Positions 17,061 through 26,062 of a stretch of DNA of 39,606 nucleotides are shown here, piece after piece. This DNA comes from Bacillota bacterium (GTDB taxonomy: Bacteria; Bacillota; Clostridia; Caldicoprobacterales; DTU083): positions 1-39,606 of the forward strand of contig JAKORJ010000084.1 of the NCBI GenBank assembly GCA_029777885.1, in the 5' to 3' direction. Numbering within the stretch: position 1 is the stretch's first letter; the number at the start of each line of letters is the position of its first letter. The notes below the pieces were generated by a model. It searched no databases, was not told where the DNA came from, and was given only the letters and a program-made list of their open reading frames with translations. Position numbers and translations under genes: made by a program.

Positions 17061-19412
17061 ATGAGCAACGACGATATCAAAAGATTGCCCCTCTTGCCCT
17101 TAAGGGGGCTTACTATATTTCCATACATGGTGTTGCACTTTGATGTGGGCAGGGCAAAATCGATCGCTGCCCTGGAAGCTGCCATGGTCGACAATCAGGA
17201 AATATTCCTTGTTACCCAAAAGGATTCGAAAATCGAGGATCCTACGGTAGATGACATATATGAGGTTGGTACTATCTCGAAAATCAAACAGCTGCTCAAG
17301 CTCCCCGGAGATTCAATAAGAGTCCTGGTGGAGGGGCTGGAAAGAGGCAGGATACTGGAATACACCAAGGAAGACTCTCACTTTGAAGTCGAGCTGATGA
17401 CCCCCGAGGACTACGACAAAAAAGAGATAGAGCTGCAGCTTGAAGCCGCTTCACGAAGTGTGCTGTCGGCCTTTGAGAAATATGTAAAGCTCAGCAATAA
17501 AATATCTCCTGAGATACTCCTGACAGTAATGACCCTGGAAGACAATGAAAGGCTGGCTGACATAATAGCAGCTAATACCCTGGTGAAAATCGAGGACAAG
17601 CAGTGCATCCTTGAGGCCTTCGATCCGATAGAGAGGCTCGAGAGCCTGTATGAGATCCTTATCAGGGAAACAGAGATACTTGAGATAGAAAACAAAATAA
17701 GCATGAGGGTCAAAAAGCAGATCGACAAGGTCCAGCGGGAATACTACCTGAGGGAGCAGCTGAAAGCCATCCAGAAGGAATTGGGCGAATCGGACGGTAT
17801 TTCCAACGAGATAGAGGAGTACCGGAAAAGGATAGAAGAGGCAAAGCTACCCGAGGAAGCATATGAGAAGGCGAACAAGGAGCTTGTCAGGCTGGCAGAC
17901 ATGGCTCCGGGCTCTGCTGAAGGGTCAGTGATCAGGACATACCTGGACTGGATCCTGGATCTTCCATGGAACCATGAGACCGTTGACAACCTGGACCTGA
18001 CCAATGCGGAAAGGATACTAAATGAAGACCATTACGGGATGGAAAAGGTCAAGGAACGCGTTATTGAGTACCTGGCCGTAAGGCAACTCACAAAGAATAT
18101 GAAGGGCCCCATACTATGCTTCGTTGGGGCTCCAGGAGTGGGCAAAACCTCTGTTGCCAAGTCCATCGCGCGAGCGCTCAACCGGAAGTTTGTACGCATG
18201 TCGGTGGGCGGCGTCCGGGATGAAGCCGAGATCCGAGGCCACAGGCGCACATATGTAGGGGCGATACCAGGCCGGATCATTGCTTCCATCAAGCAGGCAG
18301 GGACAAAAAACCCAGTGTTCCTGCTGGACGAGATAGACAAGATGAGTAGCGATTTCAGGGGCGATCCCGCCTCTGCCCTGCTGGAGGTGCTCGATGCGGA
18401 GCAAAACTATGCCTTCAGAGACCATTACCTGGAGCTTGCCTTTGACTTGTCCAGGGTGATGTTCCTGACTACGGCCAATACCCTTGACACGATCCCACGG
18501 CCGCTGCTTGATCGCATGGAGGTCATCCATATATCAGGGTATACTGAGGAAGAAAAGCTCAATATAGCATCGAAGTACCTTATCCCGAAGCAAATGAAGG
18601 AGCACGGCATGGCTGAGAACAGCCTTTCCATATCCGACAAGACCATCCGGAGCATAATCAACCATTATACCAGGGAATCCGGAGTAAGGAACCTGGAAAG
18701 GCAGATCGCGGCCATATGCAGGAAGGCTGCCAGGATATTGATCGATAAAAAGATAGAGAAAGTAAGGGTCACCGAATCCAACCTGGAAAAATTCCTTGGC
18801 ATCCCGCGCTACAGGTACAACAAGGCCGAGCAAAACGATGAAATAGGAATTGCAACCGGATTGGCCTGGACATCCGTCGGCGGGGAGACATTATCCATCG
18901 AGGTCGTATCCATGCCAGGCACAGGCAAGCTCGTGCTGACGGGCCAGCTCGGTGATGTCATGAAGGAATCGGCCAGGGCGGGGTTCAGCTATATAAGGTC
19001 CAGATCGAAGGAGTTCGGGCTGCCGGACGACTTTCATGATAAAACCGATATTCATATACACATCCCTGAGGGAGCCATCCCAAAAGACGGGCCTTCGGCT
19101 GGCATCACCATGACCCTGGCTGTTACATCAGCCCTGCTTGATATACCTGTAAAAAGCAATGTAGCTATGACAGGCGAGATCACTTTAAGAGGTCGTGCCC
19201 TTCCGATCGGGGGTCTGAAGGAGAAAATCCTTGCTGCACACAGGGCCGGGATCACAAAAGTCATCATACCTAAGGGCAATGAAAAGGATCTTGCGGACAT
19301 ACCTGCAAACATCAAAAAGAAGCTGGATATCGTCATGGTCGAGACCATGGACGAGGTCCTCAGGCATGCTTTATCCAGGCTGCCGGCGGGTATAGCGGAT
19401 GAAGATAAATAA
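17061..19412 (+). CDS. lon: ATP-dependent protease La (LonA)
   Basis: A protein of 783 residues, standard for LonA. The N-terminal substrate-recognition domain ([20 protein letters not shown]) spans about 1-300 including coiled-coil helices. The AAA+ domain has Walker A GAPGVGKT near residue 356 and Walker [11 protein letters not shown]. The C-terminal protease domain has the catalytic Ser at about 679 in PKDGPSAGI and the downstream Lys of the Ser-Lys dyad. It degrades misfolded and regulatory proteins in the cytoplasm. AAGGAG precedes the ATG. Its 3' end overlaps engB by 14 nt, so the two are translationally coupled. Confidence 0.98.
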   Translation: MSNDDIKRLPLLPLRGLTIFPYMVLHFDVGRAKSIAALEAAMVDNQEIFLVTQKDSKIEDPTVDDIYEVGTISKIKQLLKLPGDSIRVLVEGLERGRILEYTKEDSHFEVELMTPEDYDKKEIELQLEAASRSVLSAFEKYVKLSNKISPEILLTVMTLEDNERLADIIAANTLVKIEDKQCILEAFDPIERLESLYEILIRETEILEIENKISMRVKKQIDKVQREYYLREQLKAIQKELGESDGISNEIEEYRKRIEEAKLPEEAYEKANKELVRLADMAPGSAEGSVIRTYLDWILDLPWNHETVDNLDLTNAERILNEDHYGMEKVKERVIEYLAVRQLTKNMKGPILCFVGAPGVGKTSVAKSIARALNRKFVRMSVGGVRDEAEIRGHRRTYVGAIPGRIIASIKQAGTKNPVFLLDEIDKMSSDFRGDPASALLEVLDAEQNYAFRDHYLELAFDLSRVMFLTTANTLDTIPRPLLDRMEVIHISGYTEEEKLNIASKYLIPKQMKEHGMAENSLSISDKTIRSIINHYTRESGVRNLERQIAAICRKAARILIDKKIEKVRVTESNLEKFLGIPRYRYNKAEQNDEIGIATGLAWTSVGGETLSIEVVSMPGTGKLVLTGQLGDVMKESARAGFSYIRSRSKEFGLPDDFHDKTDIHIHIPEGAIPKDGPSAGITMTLAVTSALLDIPVKSNVAMTGEITLRGRALPIGGLKEKILAAHRAGITKVIIPKGNEKDLADIPANIKKKLDIVMVETMDEVLRHALSRLPAGIADEDK

Positions 19413-19998
19413 TGCCAGGTTTGTGGTCAGTGCAGCAAATAAGGGCCAGTATCCGGCTGACAGTCTGATGCATATCGCCCTGGTCGGCAAGTCCAATGTG
19501 GGCAAATCATCATTGATAAATGCGATCACAGGCCGCTCCAGGCTTGCCCTTGTAAGCAGCGAACCCGGGAAAACCAGGCTGATAAATTTTTACCTGGTCA
19601 ATGAAAGCTTCTACCTTGTGGATCTCCCGGGATATGGGTTTGCAAGGGTTTCAAAAACTGAAAAGCAAAAGTGGGGCAGCTTGATCGATGAATATTTTGC
19701 CAATGCCAAGCAGCTTGGGCTGATAATAATGCTGGCCGATATCCGGCATGCCCCCACAAGTGAAGACATGCAGATGGCCGAATGGATCCGGTACTACGAT
19801 ATACCGGTCATCATAGCAGCTGCGAAGTCTGATAAACTGGGTAAAACCAGGGTCAAACCGCGGGCGCTTCAAATCAGGAAGGATCTGGGCTTTTCAGATG
19901 ATGTGAAGGTCATCCCCTGCTCATCCGTGAGCAAGCAGGGGATAGAAGAACTTATCGATGCCATAGGCAGTATCGTAGTAAAAAGCAGCTCTCCATAA
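19399..19998 (+). CDS. engB: Ribosome biogenesis GTPase EngB (YsxC/YihA)
   Basis: A protein of 199 residues with the TRAFAC GTPase motifs: G1 [10 protein letters not shown]2 threonine in [10 protein letters not shown]3 DLPGYGFA, G4 AAKSDK and G5 CSSVSKQG. EngB assists assembly of the 50S subunit. The start lies inside the last codons of lon (14-nt overlap). The stop codon lies in the loop of the following hairpin. Lon-engB linkage is common in Firmicutes. Confidence 0.96.
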   Translation: MKINNARFVVSAANKGQYPADSLMHIALVGKSNVGKSSLINAITGRSRLALVSSEPGKTRLINFYLVNESFYLVDLPGYGFARVSKTEKQKWGSLIDEYFANAKQLGLIIMLADIRHAPTSEDMQMAEWIRYYDIPVIIAAAKSDKLGKTRVKPRALQIRKDLGFSDDVKVIPCSSVSKQGIEELIDAIGSIVVKSSSP

Positions 19999-20008
19999 GG
20001 GCTGCTTT
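19978..20008 (-). terminator. Terminator between convergent engB and the beta-rich unknown protein gene
   Basis: An 8-bp stem AAAGCAGC/GCTGCTTT (19982-19989 and 20001-20008) has a good T run only when read on the minus strand. On the plus strand the tail is not T-rich. Confidence 0.6.
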
Positions 20009-20010
20009 AG

Positions 20011-21492
20011 TCATTCCTTGTCATCGCCTGTTTCATCCTCAGGGTTAATGATGATGCTGACATTTCCAAGCATGATTTCCTCCTTTCCGTCTTTAGCTTC
20101 TTCATTGCTTGCATCCCTTTCCATAGTATCCGCTATGCTTACATCCACTTCGGCCTGGCCGGCTGAATAGCTGCTGGCTGCCGGCTTTGGCCTGCGAAAG
20201 GGCCTTGATTTGTATAGGGCATTTTTGCTGCGTAATTGCTCGATATCAAAGGTAAGCTTCTTTACCTGTGTGCTAAGCTGGTACAAGCTCATATCCTTCT
20301 GCCTGATATATTCCTTTATTTGAAGCAGTGCAGTGTACAGATCGTCCAGCCTTGATTCAAGCTCTGCCAGGCTTTTTTCTTCATACTGTTCCTGTGCAGC
20401 CGGGCTGACAAGCTCAGCGGCGGCTTCAGCGTTATTTTCAGTATCTGCATCTGCAAGATTTGAATTTTCATAATTATGATCCATTTCTGTAAGGCTTTGG
20501 ACATTCCAGGTAAAGCCAGGATACCCGTCCCCGTACATATTGATAGGTTCATTACTTTTTCCATCATTCGTGATGACGATGTATGGGCAAACCTTTTCCC
20601 GTTCAACTCTCTTAATCTCATAGACACCGCTGCTGTTCCTTTGCAGCAGGCAGTACAAGGCTTTTGTCCCCTCCATCCAAAAGCATGCAGGCTTATGTGC
20701 TGACACCAGCATTGGATGCTCAATATCCTGCGTGCTGAAATATATAGGAACGTCTTCAGTAATGCGCCCCCTGATATCGTTTTTATCGATCTTTTTATAG
20801 TAAAGCACCTGCTTTCCTAATGACTCCTCATTCCATATGATGTGGATATGGCCGGAATTATCCGGAAGACAGGAAAAGGACCTGCATCTGCCCGGCCTTT
20901 CAAAGAGCATATTCTTTTCTGACCAGGTCAGCGAGCCCTCGTCAAAGATGCTCAGATAAAAGACTGTTTTGCCATGCAGTTCTCTTTTGTAAAACAAGTA
21001 CAGGCCACCGTGATTGTCGGCCTTAATATCAAGGGGCGAGAACGCGGCGCCTGATACGAACTTCAGGGGTTCGGGCCTTTTCCAGGTCCCTGCCTCGAGC
21101 ACATAATGAATGAGCTTATCCTTGGCGGTTGGCAGGGAGCTTTCTACATAATAAAACATGTGGAGCCTGCCCTGGCTGAATATAAGCTTGAGAAAGGTGA
21201 TATTCTCAAATCCAGAGCTTATCCTGTAGATGCTTCGTTTATGCCATTCCCCGTTAGCAAGCTCATACAGCCAGAGCTCCCTTGACTTAAGATAAGCCAG
21301 GATCATGATCCTGTCATCATTCAGGACTGTAGCGCTGTAATATTTGACCGGCTGCATGTCCAGGGGAACAGGTGAAGTCCAACCGATTTCAAGCCTTTTG
21401 GAATAGTATAGCCTCTGATCATCGATGTAATAGTACCAAAGCGTGCCAGAGGCTTGTTTGATCAGGCAGCCCGTACCTTTTTCACTGACCAT
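20011..21492 (-). CDS. Uncharacterised beta-rich (propeller-like) protein with a C-terminal coiled coil
   Basis: A protein of 493 residues from the ATG at plus 21492, which has GGAG at 8 nt; a TTG six codons upstream overlaps that site. Not recognised as a named family. Residues about 1-340 consist of repeated strands of about 45-50 residues, each with aromatic pairs and a W near the end (LWYYYIDD, LWLYELANGEW, LHMFYYVE, LYLFYKRE, IHIIWNEES), like BNR/sialidase or lectin-type beta-propeller blades. Residues about 370-430 form a heptad-like coiled coil (LAELESRLDDLYTALLQI) and the tail is acidic and low in complexity. No signal peptide or membrane segment. It is transcribed divergently from the 242-residue protein. 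A structural or surface role in the spore is possible but only a guess. Confidence 0.75.
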   Translation of the reverse strand: MVSEKGTGCLIKQASGTLWYYYIDDQRLYYSKRLEIGWTSPVPLDMQPVKYYSATVLNDDRIMILAYLKSRELWLYELANGEWHKRSIYRISSGFENITFLKLIFSQGRLHMFYYVESSLPTAKDKLIHYVLEAGTWKRPEPLKFVSGAAFSPLDIKADNHGGLYLFYKRELHGKTVFYLSIFDEGSLTWSEKNMLFERPGRCRSFSCLPDNSGHIHIIWNEESLGKQVLYYKKIDKNDIRGRITEDVPIYFSTQDIEHPMLVSAHKPACFWMEGTKALYCLLQRNSSGVYEIKRVEREKVCPYIVITNDGKSNEPINMYGDGYPGFTWNVQSLTEMDHNYENSNLADADTENNAEAAAELVSPAAQEQYEEKSLAELESRLDDLYTALLQIKEYIRQKDMSLYQLSTQVKKLTFDIEQLRSKNALYKSRPFRRPKPAASSYSAGQAEVDVSIADTMERDASNEEAKDGKEEIMLGNVSIIINPEDETGDDKE

Positions 21493-21565
21493 ACCATCAA
21501 CTCCGAACAATACTTCTTAGTAATGAATATGAAAAATCGAACGGAAATATCTCAAAAGTGCGTAC

Positions 21566-21593
21566 ACAAGAAAACAGCTAGCTACATATTATG
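21566..21593 (+). promoter_or_regulatory. Possible mother-cell (sigma-K-like) promoter
   Basis: AC at 21566-21567 is followed after 17 nt by CATATTATG (21585-21593). This matches the sigma-K pattern AC-N16/17-CATAnnnTA except for the last base. It lies about 50 nt upstream of the 242-residue protein gene. Confidence 0.3.
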
Positions 21594-21643
21594 CTATTGG
21601 AGATTCGCATCTTCGTAATCCAAGAGGAAAAGGAGGTTTGCTG

Positions 21644-22372
21644 ATGTCTTTCTATTCCTACAAAAATGAAGGGAATCCTCGTTGCCCGGGCAGGATCGGC
21701 TCTGAGGGATTAAAGAAGATAACCGAAAAGGTATGTATCCAGGTCAACAAGGTATATGATTCGTGCTTACAGCAGGAAACACTTGAAGATGTCAGGATCT
21801 ATCTGAAGGATGTCAAAGGGTGCAAGACCTTTGATCCACCGCTTAACTTTATAAGCTGCAGGAGTACTACAGTCAAGGGTAAGCTGGTAGGGACCCGCAT
21901 TGACAGATTGCCTGACCGCCCGAACTTCGCCAGGGTAAGGACCAAGGTCGAGATCCCGATCGAGGTGATCTTCGAGGATGAACAAGGCAGGCAGGGCACA
22001 GGCGATGCAGTGATCACTGTTCCCAAGGATGTTATACTGTACGTACCGGACGAATCTGTAATACCATTCAAACTGGAAAGCGTTGTAAACGCTGTTTGTG
22101 TATCAGGCGAGTTTGTTCCCGGGGATACCTTCAGGTTCGATGTAGACGTTTGCGTCACTATAATCCTGAAGATCGTTGCCAAGGTAGAACTGCTGGTTCC
22201 TTCCTTCGGTTTCTGCGAGATCCCGCCCTGCGAGGAATTTGCCGAGCAGGTATGCGACGAGATATTCGACCTGCCGCTGTTCCCGCCGCAGCTCGAAGAT
22301 GTGCTTGAGCGGAGGAACAGGCGCAAGAACAGGGTGTTTGAACAAGAGGAAGGCCACGACGAGGATGAATAA
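21644..22372 (+). CDS. Conserved clostridial protein of unknown function, cysteine-rich, possibly spore-associated
   Basis: A protein of 242 residues from the ATG at 21644, which has AAGGAGG 7 nt upstream; a TTG at 21638 abuts that site. It resembles uncharacterised clostridial proteins rather than an enzyme. It opens SFYSYKNEGNPRCPGRIGSEG, followed by KVCIQVNKVYDSCLQQE and beta-strand-rich segments, with about eleven cysteines spread along the chain (ISCRS, NAVCVS, FGFCEIPPCEEF). It ends in a charged Arg/Glu tail. No signal peptide or membrane segment. Cysteine-rich, strand-rich proteins like this are frequent in spore coats, and the upstream sequence fits a sigma-K promoter, so a coat role is a reasonable inference. 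A hairpin follows directly. Confidence 0.8.
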   Translation: MSFYSYKNEGNPRCPGRIGSEGLKKITEKVCIQVNKVYDSCLQQETLEDVRIYLKDVKGCKTFDPPLNFISCRSTTVKGKLVGTRIDRLPDRPNFARVRTKVEIPIEVIFEDEQGRQGTGDAVITVPKDVILYVPDESVIPFKLESVVNAVCVSGEFVPGDTFRFDVDVCVTIILKIVAKVELLVPSFGFCEIPPCEEFAEQVCDEIFDLPLFPPQLEDVLERRNRRKNRVFEQEEGHDEDE

Positions 22373-22383
22373 TGCCAAATCAG

Positions 22384-22407
22384 ATGAGCAGCCCCACGGC
22401 TGCTCAT
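22384..22407 (+). terminator. Hairpin after the cysteine-rich protein gene
   Basis: A 10-bp perfect stem ATGAGCAGCC/GGCTGCTCAT has a CCAC loop and a short T-containing tail (TTTGATAT). It is strong in stem and weak in U-tract. Confidence 0.6.
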
Positions 22408-22488
22408 TTGATATATCAGGCATTCATGCATATGTAACGTCACGGATGACAGGATCCACGTCCGGCCGTAGACGGTATCAAGCTTATG

Positions 22489-22519
22489 AAAAAAGGCTTC
22501 CCGTTTGTCCGGAAGCCTT
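22489..22519 (-). terminator. Terminator of tRNA-Leu(CAA)
   Basis: On the minus strand the 9-bp stem AAGGCTTCC/GGAAGCCTT is followed by a run of T. It begins 9 nt after the CCA end of the tRNA. Confidence 0.85.
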
Positions 22520-22527
22520 GATCTGTT

Positions 22528-22614
22528 TGGTGCCGAAGGTGGGACTCGAACCCACACGGTATTGCTACCACTGGATTTTGAGTCCAGCGCGTCTGCCAAT
22601 TCCACCACTTCGGC
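22528..22614 (-). tRNA. tRNA-Leu (anticodon CAA)
   Basis: 87 nt including an encoded CCA. The acceptor stem is GCCGAAG/CTTCGGC; the D-loop has TTGGCAGAC; the anticodon arm CTGGA-CTCAAAA-TCCAG gives anticodon CAA. It has the long variable arm of class II tRNAs and a GGTTCGAGTCC T arm. It reads UUG codons. Confidence 0.97.
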
Positions 22615-22634
22615 ATATCTTTGGAACATTAGTT

Positions 22635-22663
22635 ATATTAACATAACCGGACCGATTATGCAA
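22635..22663 (-). promoter_or_regulatory. Promoter of tRNA-Leu(CAA)
   Basis: On the minus strand TTGCAT (plus 22658-22663) and TAATAT (plus 22635-22640) are separated by 17 nt, about 20 nt ahead of the mature tRNA. Confidence 0.6.
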
Positions 22664-22694
22664 TATAGTTGTTGTTTTTTATTTACTCTCAGGC

Positions 22695-22719
22695 GGAACT
22701 TTACGGCAAAAAATGCGTC
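22695..22719 (+). promoter_or_regulatory. ECF-sigma-type promoter of the anti-sigma gene
   Basis: GGAACTTT (GGAAC at 22695-22699) and CGTCTAA (CGTC at 22716-22719) are separated by 16 nt. This is the classic -35 GGAAC / -10 CGTC layout used by ECF sigma factors on their own operons. It lies about 25 nt upstream of the start at 22746 and overlaps, and so rules out, an earlier ATG at 22713. Confidence 0.6.
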
Positions 22720-22745
22720 TAATGCTAATGAAGAGGGTGATGCCG

Positions 22746-23324
22746 ATGAAATGTCGTACATTTTCATCATATATAAGCCGTTATCTTGATGGCCGGCTTG
22801 GGTCCAAAGCATCCGGCATGATTGAAAAACATATCTCAGAGTGTGCTGGTTGCGGGGCTGAACTGGAGAAATCCCAAAGGCTTAGAAAGCTTATGGCTGC
22901 GATGCCGGAGCAGCCGCTGCCAGATACGCTCCATCGAAAGATCATAGGAAGCATTGCAGCGGAAAATATGGGCAAGAGCAAGGAGCGCAAGCCATTATAT
23001 CCCAGAGTCCTTGTCCCGGTTGCAGCAGCCTTTTTAGCCCTGTTCCTATGCCTCAATATGGTCAGGCCGGATACCCCTCTCCTGGCCAAGGTAGGGTCAT
23101 CACCATGCGAAAGCTACGTGGCACAGGACCCGGAACTGGACCCGGAAGGCAGCTCGCCCGATTTTAACTATATCGGGGAAGGTATCAGAGACGGAAGGAC
23201 GAAAGATACAGCCAAGAAAGCTGGTTCCTTTGGACTTTACTATTACACGAAGTACGGAGCCTTGCTGATAACATCCCTGACTTCAGCGTTCGTTATATAT
23301 GATTGGATAAAGAGTAAAAAGTGA
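22746..23324 (+). CDS. Orphan zinc-type anti-sigma factor (zf-HC2), membrane-anchored
   Basis: A protein of 192 residues from the ATG at 22746, which has GAGGGTGATG upstream. The N-terminal 45 residues are a zinc-binding anti-sigma (ZAS/zf-HC2) domain with the H-x3-C-x2-C motif in KHISECAGCGAELE. A hydrophobic segment around residues 85-105 (VLVPVAAAFLALFLCLNM) and a second one near the C-terminus (YYTKYGALLITSLTSAFVIY) would place the rest in or across the membrane. Such proteins bind and silence ECF sigma factors until a signal releases them. They are usually co-transcribed just after the sigma gene, but here no sigma gene is adjacent; upstream is a divergent tRNA. The gene has its own ECF-like promoter and a terminator. 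Confidence 0.85.
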   Translation: MKCRTFSSYISRYLDGRLGSKASGMIEKHISECAGCGAELEKSQRLRKLMAAMPEQPLPDTLHRKIIGSIAAENMGKSKERKPLYPRVLVPVAAAFLALFLCLNMVRPDTPLLAKVGSSPCESYVAQDPELDPEGSSPDFNYIGEGIRDGRTKDTAKKAGSFGLYYYTKYGALLITSLTSAFVIYDWIKSKK

Positions 23325-23345
23325 AGCGCAAGCTTCATTTTTTTA
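23321..23345 (+). terminator. Terminator of the anti-sigma gene
   Basis: The stem TGAAGC/GCTTCA with a GCAA tetraloop is followed by ATTTTTTTA. It overlaps the stop codon region. Confidence 0.8.
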
Positions 23346-23452
23346 TATCTTGTTGCTGCATTGTATTTCTGGGCTGATTATGATAAATTCAAATAGTGAT
23401 AATATATGGTGTGATATAATTATGCAAGTCTAAAAAAAGCGGGAGATAAGCG

Positions 23453-26053
23453 ATGAAAAATACAATATTAGCAATAGACGGCAACAGCCTGCTTCACAGG
23501 GCATTTTATGCCATACCCCTGTTGTCCAATAAAAAGGGTGTATATACAAATGCCCTGTTCGGTTTCCTGAATATGCTTATAAAGCTTGTAAATGATCACA
23601 AGCCATACACTGTTGCCGTAGCCTTTGATAAAAAAGGGCCTACCTTCAGGCATAAGACATACGGACCATACAAGGCAACCAGGCAGAAAGCCCCCGAAGA
23701 GCTGCTGCCCCAGCTGGAGCTTGCAAGGGAGCTGATGTCCAATCTTAATATACCTGTATATGAAATCGATGGATATGAGGCCGATGACATACTTGGAACC
23801 ATATCCAGGAAGGCTGATGAAAGTCGGATCCCCGCAATCCTGGTTACCGGCGACAGGGACGCACTGCAGCTGGTATCAGAAAATACTTCTGTATTGCTCA
23901 CCCAAAAGGGCATATCAGTTACGCACAGGTTTGACGAGGCGGAACTGCATAAGGAGTACGGGCTGACACCCCGGCAGTTCATTGACATGAAAGGGCTTAT
24001 GGGTGACAGCTCGGACAATATACCAGGGGTACCGGGGATCGGGCAGAAAACCGCTGTCAAGCTTTTAGCCGAGTATGGCTCACTCGAGAACATCCTGGAC
24101 AATATAGAAAATATCAGCGGCAAAAAACTAAAGGAAAACCTTGTACTGTATCGCCATAGTGCTCTGCTCAGCAAGGAGCTCGCTACGATATGCAGGGACG
24201 TACCTATAGATATAGCCTTTTCACAGGAACCATATGAGTTTCCAAAGACAGCAAAGCTAAAGGACTATCTGGCCGAGCTTGAGCTCAACAGCATAATAAA
24301 CAAGCTGGGCCTGGACGACCTTAAGACCGAAGCGGGAGCTGCCAGTGCAGTAGGAACAGAAAAAGCGGACAAGCTCTACCACGATATATATGACCTAAAG
24401 GAAATTCATATGCTTGTAGACCGGCTTCTTAAGCAGAAGGAGGTCGCGATCGCGGCTGGGAAGGCTATGACTGTTGCCTGGGACCCTCATGAAGTATACA
24501 GGATAAACTTCAGGGAGGACCTCCTGGGCAACGGTGTAGATTATTATGAATGCCTGAACGCGCTGAAGCCTTTTTTTGAGAGCAGCAAGGTCAGCAAGAT
24601 CATGCATGACAGTAAAAAGGCTATCCTGGAGCTGGCCAGGTGCGGTATCAATATCACCGGGCTCAGCTTTGATACCCTGATCGGGGCATACCTGCTGGAT
24701 CCGACCCGTAGCAAATATGCACCGGAGCAGTTGGTCTACGACTACCTGCGTCGGGATACAAATGCGGCTGATGCCGGCGATATCCTGGAGCTGGCCGGAT
24801 GCATGGCTAGTGAGCTTCATAAGCTTGGCATGGATGATTTGTATTATAGGATAGAGCATCCATTGATCCCGGTCCTGGCTGACATGGAACTGACGGGCTT
24901 CAAGGTCGACAAGGACAAGCTGAACGAGCTGGATGTCCTTTTCAGCGCGGAGGTAGAAAGGCTGACAGAAGAGATCATATCCCTGGCCGGTATTGAGTTC
25001 AACATCAACTCGACCAGGCAGTTGGGCGAGGTACTGTTTGAAAAGCTTATGCTGCCGGTCCAGAAAAAGACGAAAACCGGCTACTCCACAGATATCGAGG
25101 TGCTTGAGCGGCTGCTGGGCGTTCATCCTATCATAGAGAAGCTAATCGAATACAGGCAGATGACAAAGCTCAAATCCACCTATATAGACGGGCTGCTCCA
25201 GGTCATCGACAAGTCTGACGGAAAGATCCATTCCAGCTTCAACCAGGCGGTTACGGCAACAGGCAGGATAAGCAGCACTGAGCCTAACCTGCAGAACATC
25301 CCTGTTAAGATGGAGCTGGGGCGCCAGATACGCAAGGTCTTCACAGCCAGCAGCGGGGATCATGTGCTCCTTGATGCCGATTATTCACAGATAGAGCTCA
25401 GAGTCCTTGCACATATATCCCAGGATCCCATCCTTATCAAGTCATTCAAGAACAATGAGGACATACACAGGAGGACTGCATCTGAAATACTAGGCATACC
25501 CATGGAACAGGTCACAGAAGAACAGCGCAGCAACGCCAAAGCGGTCAACTTCGGGATAGTATACGGCATAAGCGATTTCGGCCTTGCAAGAAACCTTCAC
25601 ATAAGCAGGGCAAAGGCCAAAATGTATATAGAGAGCTATCTTAGCCGATACTCGAAGGTGAAGGAATACATGGAAAGAATTGTTGAAGAAGGCAGGAAAA
25701 ATGGTTACGTCACTACCTTGTTCAACAGGCGGCGTGAGTTGCCCGAGCTTAAGTCCAGAAATTTCAACATAAGAAGCTTCGGCGAGCGGATCGCCTTGAA
25801 TACGCCCATCCAGGGCACGGCGGCGGACATCATAAAAATAGCGATGGTCAATGTATATAAAGCGCTGAAAAGCAGGGGGTTACTTTCAAAGCTGATACTC
25901 CAGGTGCACGACGAGCTAATACTGGATGTTTACAAGCCGGAACTGGATGAGGTGAAGGCGATCGTCAGGCATGAAATGGAAAATGCCGCTCGACTCCTGG
26001 TGCCTCTTGTTGTGGATATTGGTATTGGGAATACATGGTATGATGCCAAATAG
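23453..26053 (+). CDS. polA: DNA polymerase I with an inactive 3'-5' exonuclease domain
   Basis: A protein of 866 residues. Residues 1 to about 290 are the 5'-3' exonuclease (IDGNSLLHRAFYA, DGYEADDILGT, VTGDRDALQLV, GDSSDNIPGVPGIGQKTA). Residues about 300-480 hold the remnant of the 3'-5' exonuclease domain; the metal-binding Asp-x-Glu is absent (the strand reads VAIAAGKAMTVAWDP), as in many Gram-positive PolA proteins, so no proofreading is expected. The rest is the polymerase domain with motif A DADYSQIELR, motif B RSNAKAVNFGIVYG and motif C QVHDELILD. It fills gaps in repair and Okazaki-fragment processing. It heads an operon with coaE 9 nt downstream. The mutM gene often found between polA and coaE is missing. 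GGGAGATAAG is the ribosome binding site. Confidence 0.97.
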   Translation: MKNTILAIDGNSLLHRAFYAIPLLSNKKGVYTNALFGFLNMLIKLVNDHKPYTVAVAFDKKGPTFRHKTYGPYKATRQKAPEELLPQLELARELMSNLNIPVYEIDGYEADDILGTISRKADESRIPAILVTGDRDALQLVSENTSVLLTQKGISVTHRFDEAELHKEYGLTPRQFIDMKGLMGDSSDNIPGVPGIGQKTAVKLLAEYGSLENILDNIENISGKKLKENLVLYRHSALLSKELATICRDVPIDIAFSQEPYEFPKTAKLKDYLAELELNSIINKLGLDDLKTEAGAASAVGTEKADKLYHDIYDLKEIHMLVDRLLKQKEVAIAAGKAMTVAWDPHEVYRINFREDLLGNGVDYYECLNALKPFFESSKVSKIMHDSKKAILELARCGINITGLSFDTLIGAYLLDPTRSKYAPEQLVYDYLRRDTNAADAGDILELAGCMASELHKLGMDDLYYRIEHPLIPVLADMELTGFKVDKDKLNELDVLFSAEVERLTEEIISLAGIEFNINSTRQLGEVLFEKLMLPVQKKTKTGYSTDIEVLERLLGVHPIIEKLIEYRQMTKLKSTYIDGLLQVIDKSDGKIHSSFNQAVTATGRISSTEPNLQNIPVKMELGRQIRKVFTASSGDHVLLDADYSQIELRVLAHISQDPILIKSFKNNEDIHRRTASEILGIPMEQVTEEQRSNAKAVNFGIVYGISDFGLARNLHISRAKAKMYIESYLSRYSKVKEYMERIVEEGRKNGYVTTLFNRRRELPELKSRNFNIRSFGERIALNTPIQGTAADIIKIAMVNVYKALKSRGLLSKLILQVHDELILDVYKPELDEVKAIVRHEMENAARLLVPLVVDIGIGNTWYDAK

Positions 26054-26062
26054 GAGTGACAG

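Noticed and set aside
21799-22629. 276-codon minus-strand ORF
   Set aside because: It runs through the tRNA-Leu gene and lies opposite the 242-residue protein gene with its strong ribosome binding site; the translation is Ser/Thr-rich shadow sequence.
23760-23966. Pol I 3'-5' exonuclease decay as evidence of a pseudogene
   Set aside because: Loss of the proofreading residues is normal for many Gram-positive PolA proteins and the reading frame is intact with all polymerase motifs. The short ORF here is a shadow of polA.
24395-25126. 243-codon minus-strand ORF within polA
   Set aside because: It is antisense to polA conserved domains and shows no recognisable features.
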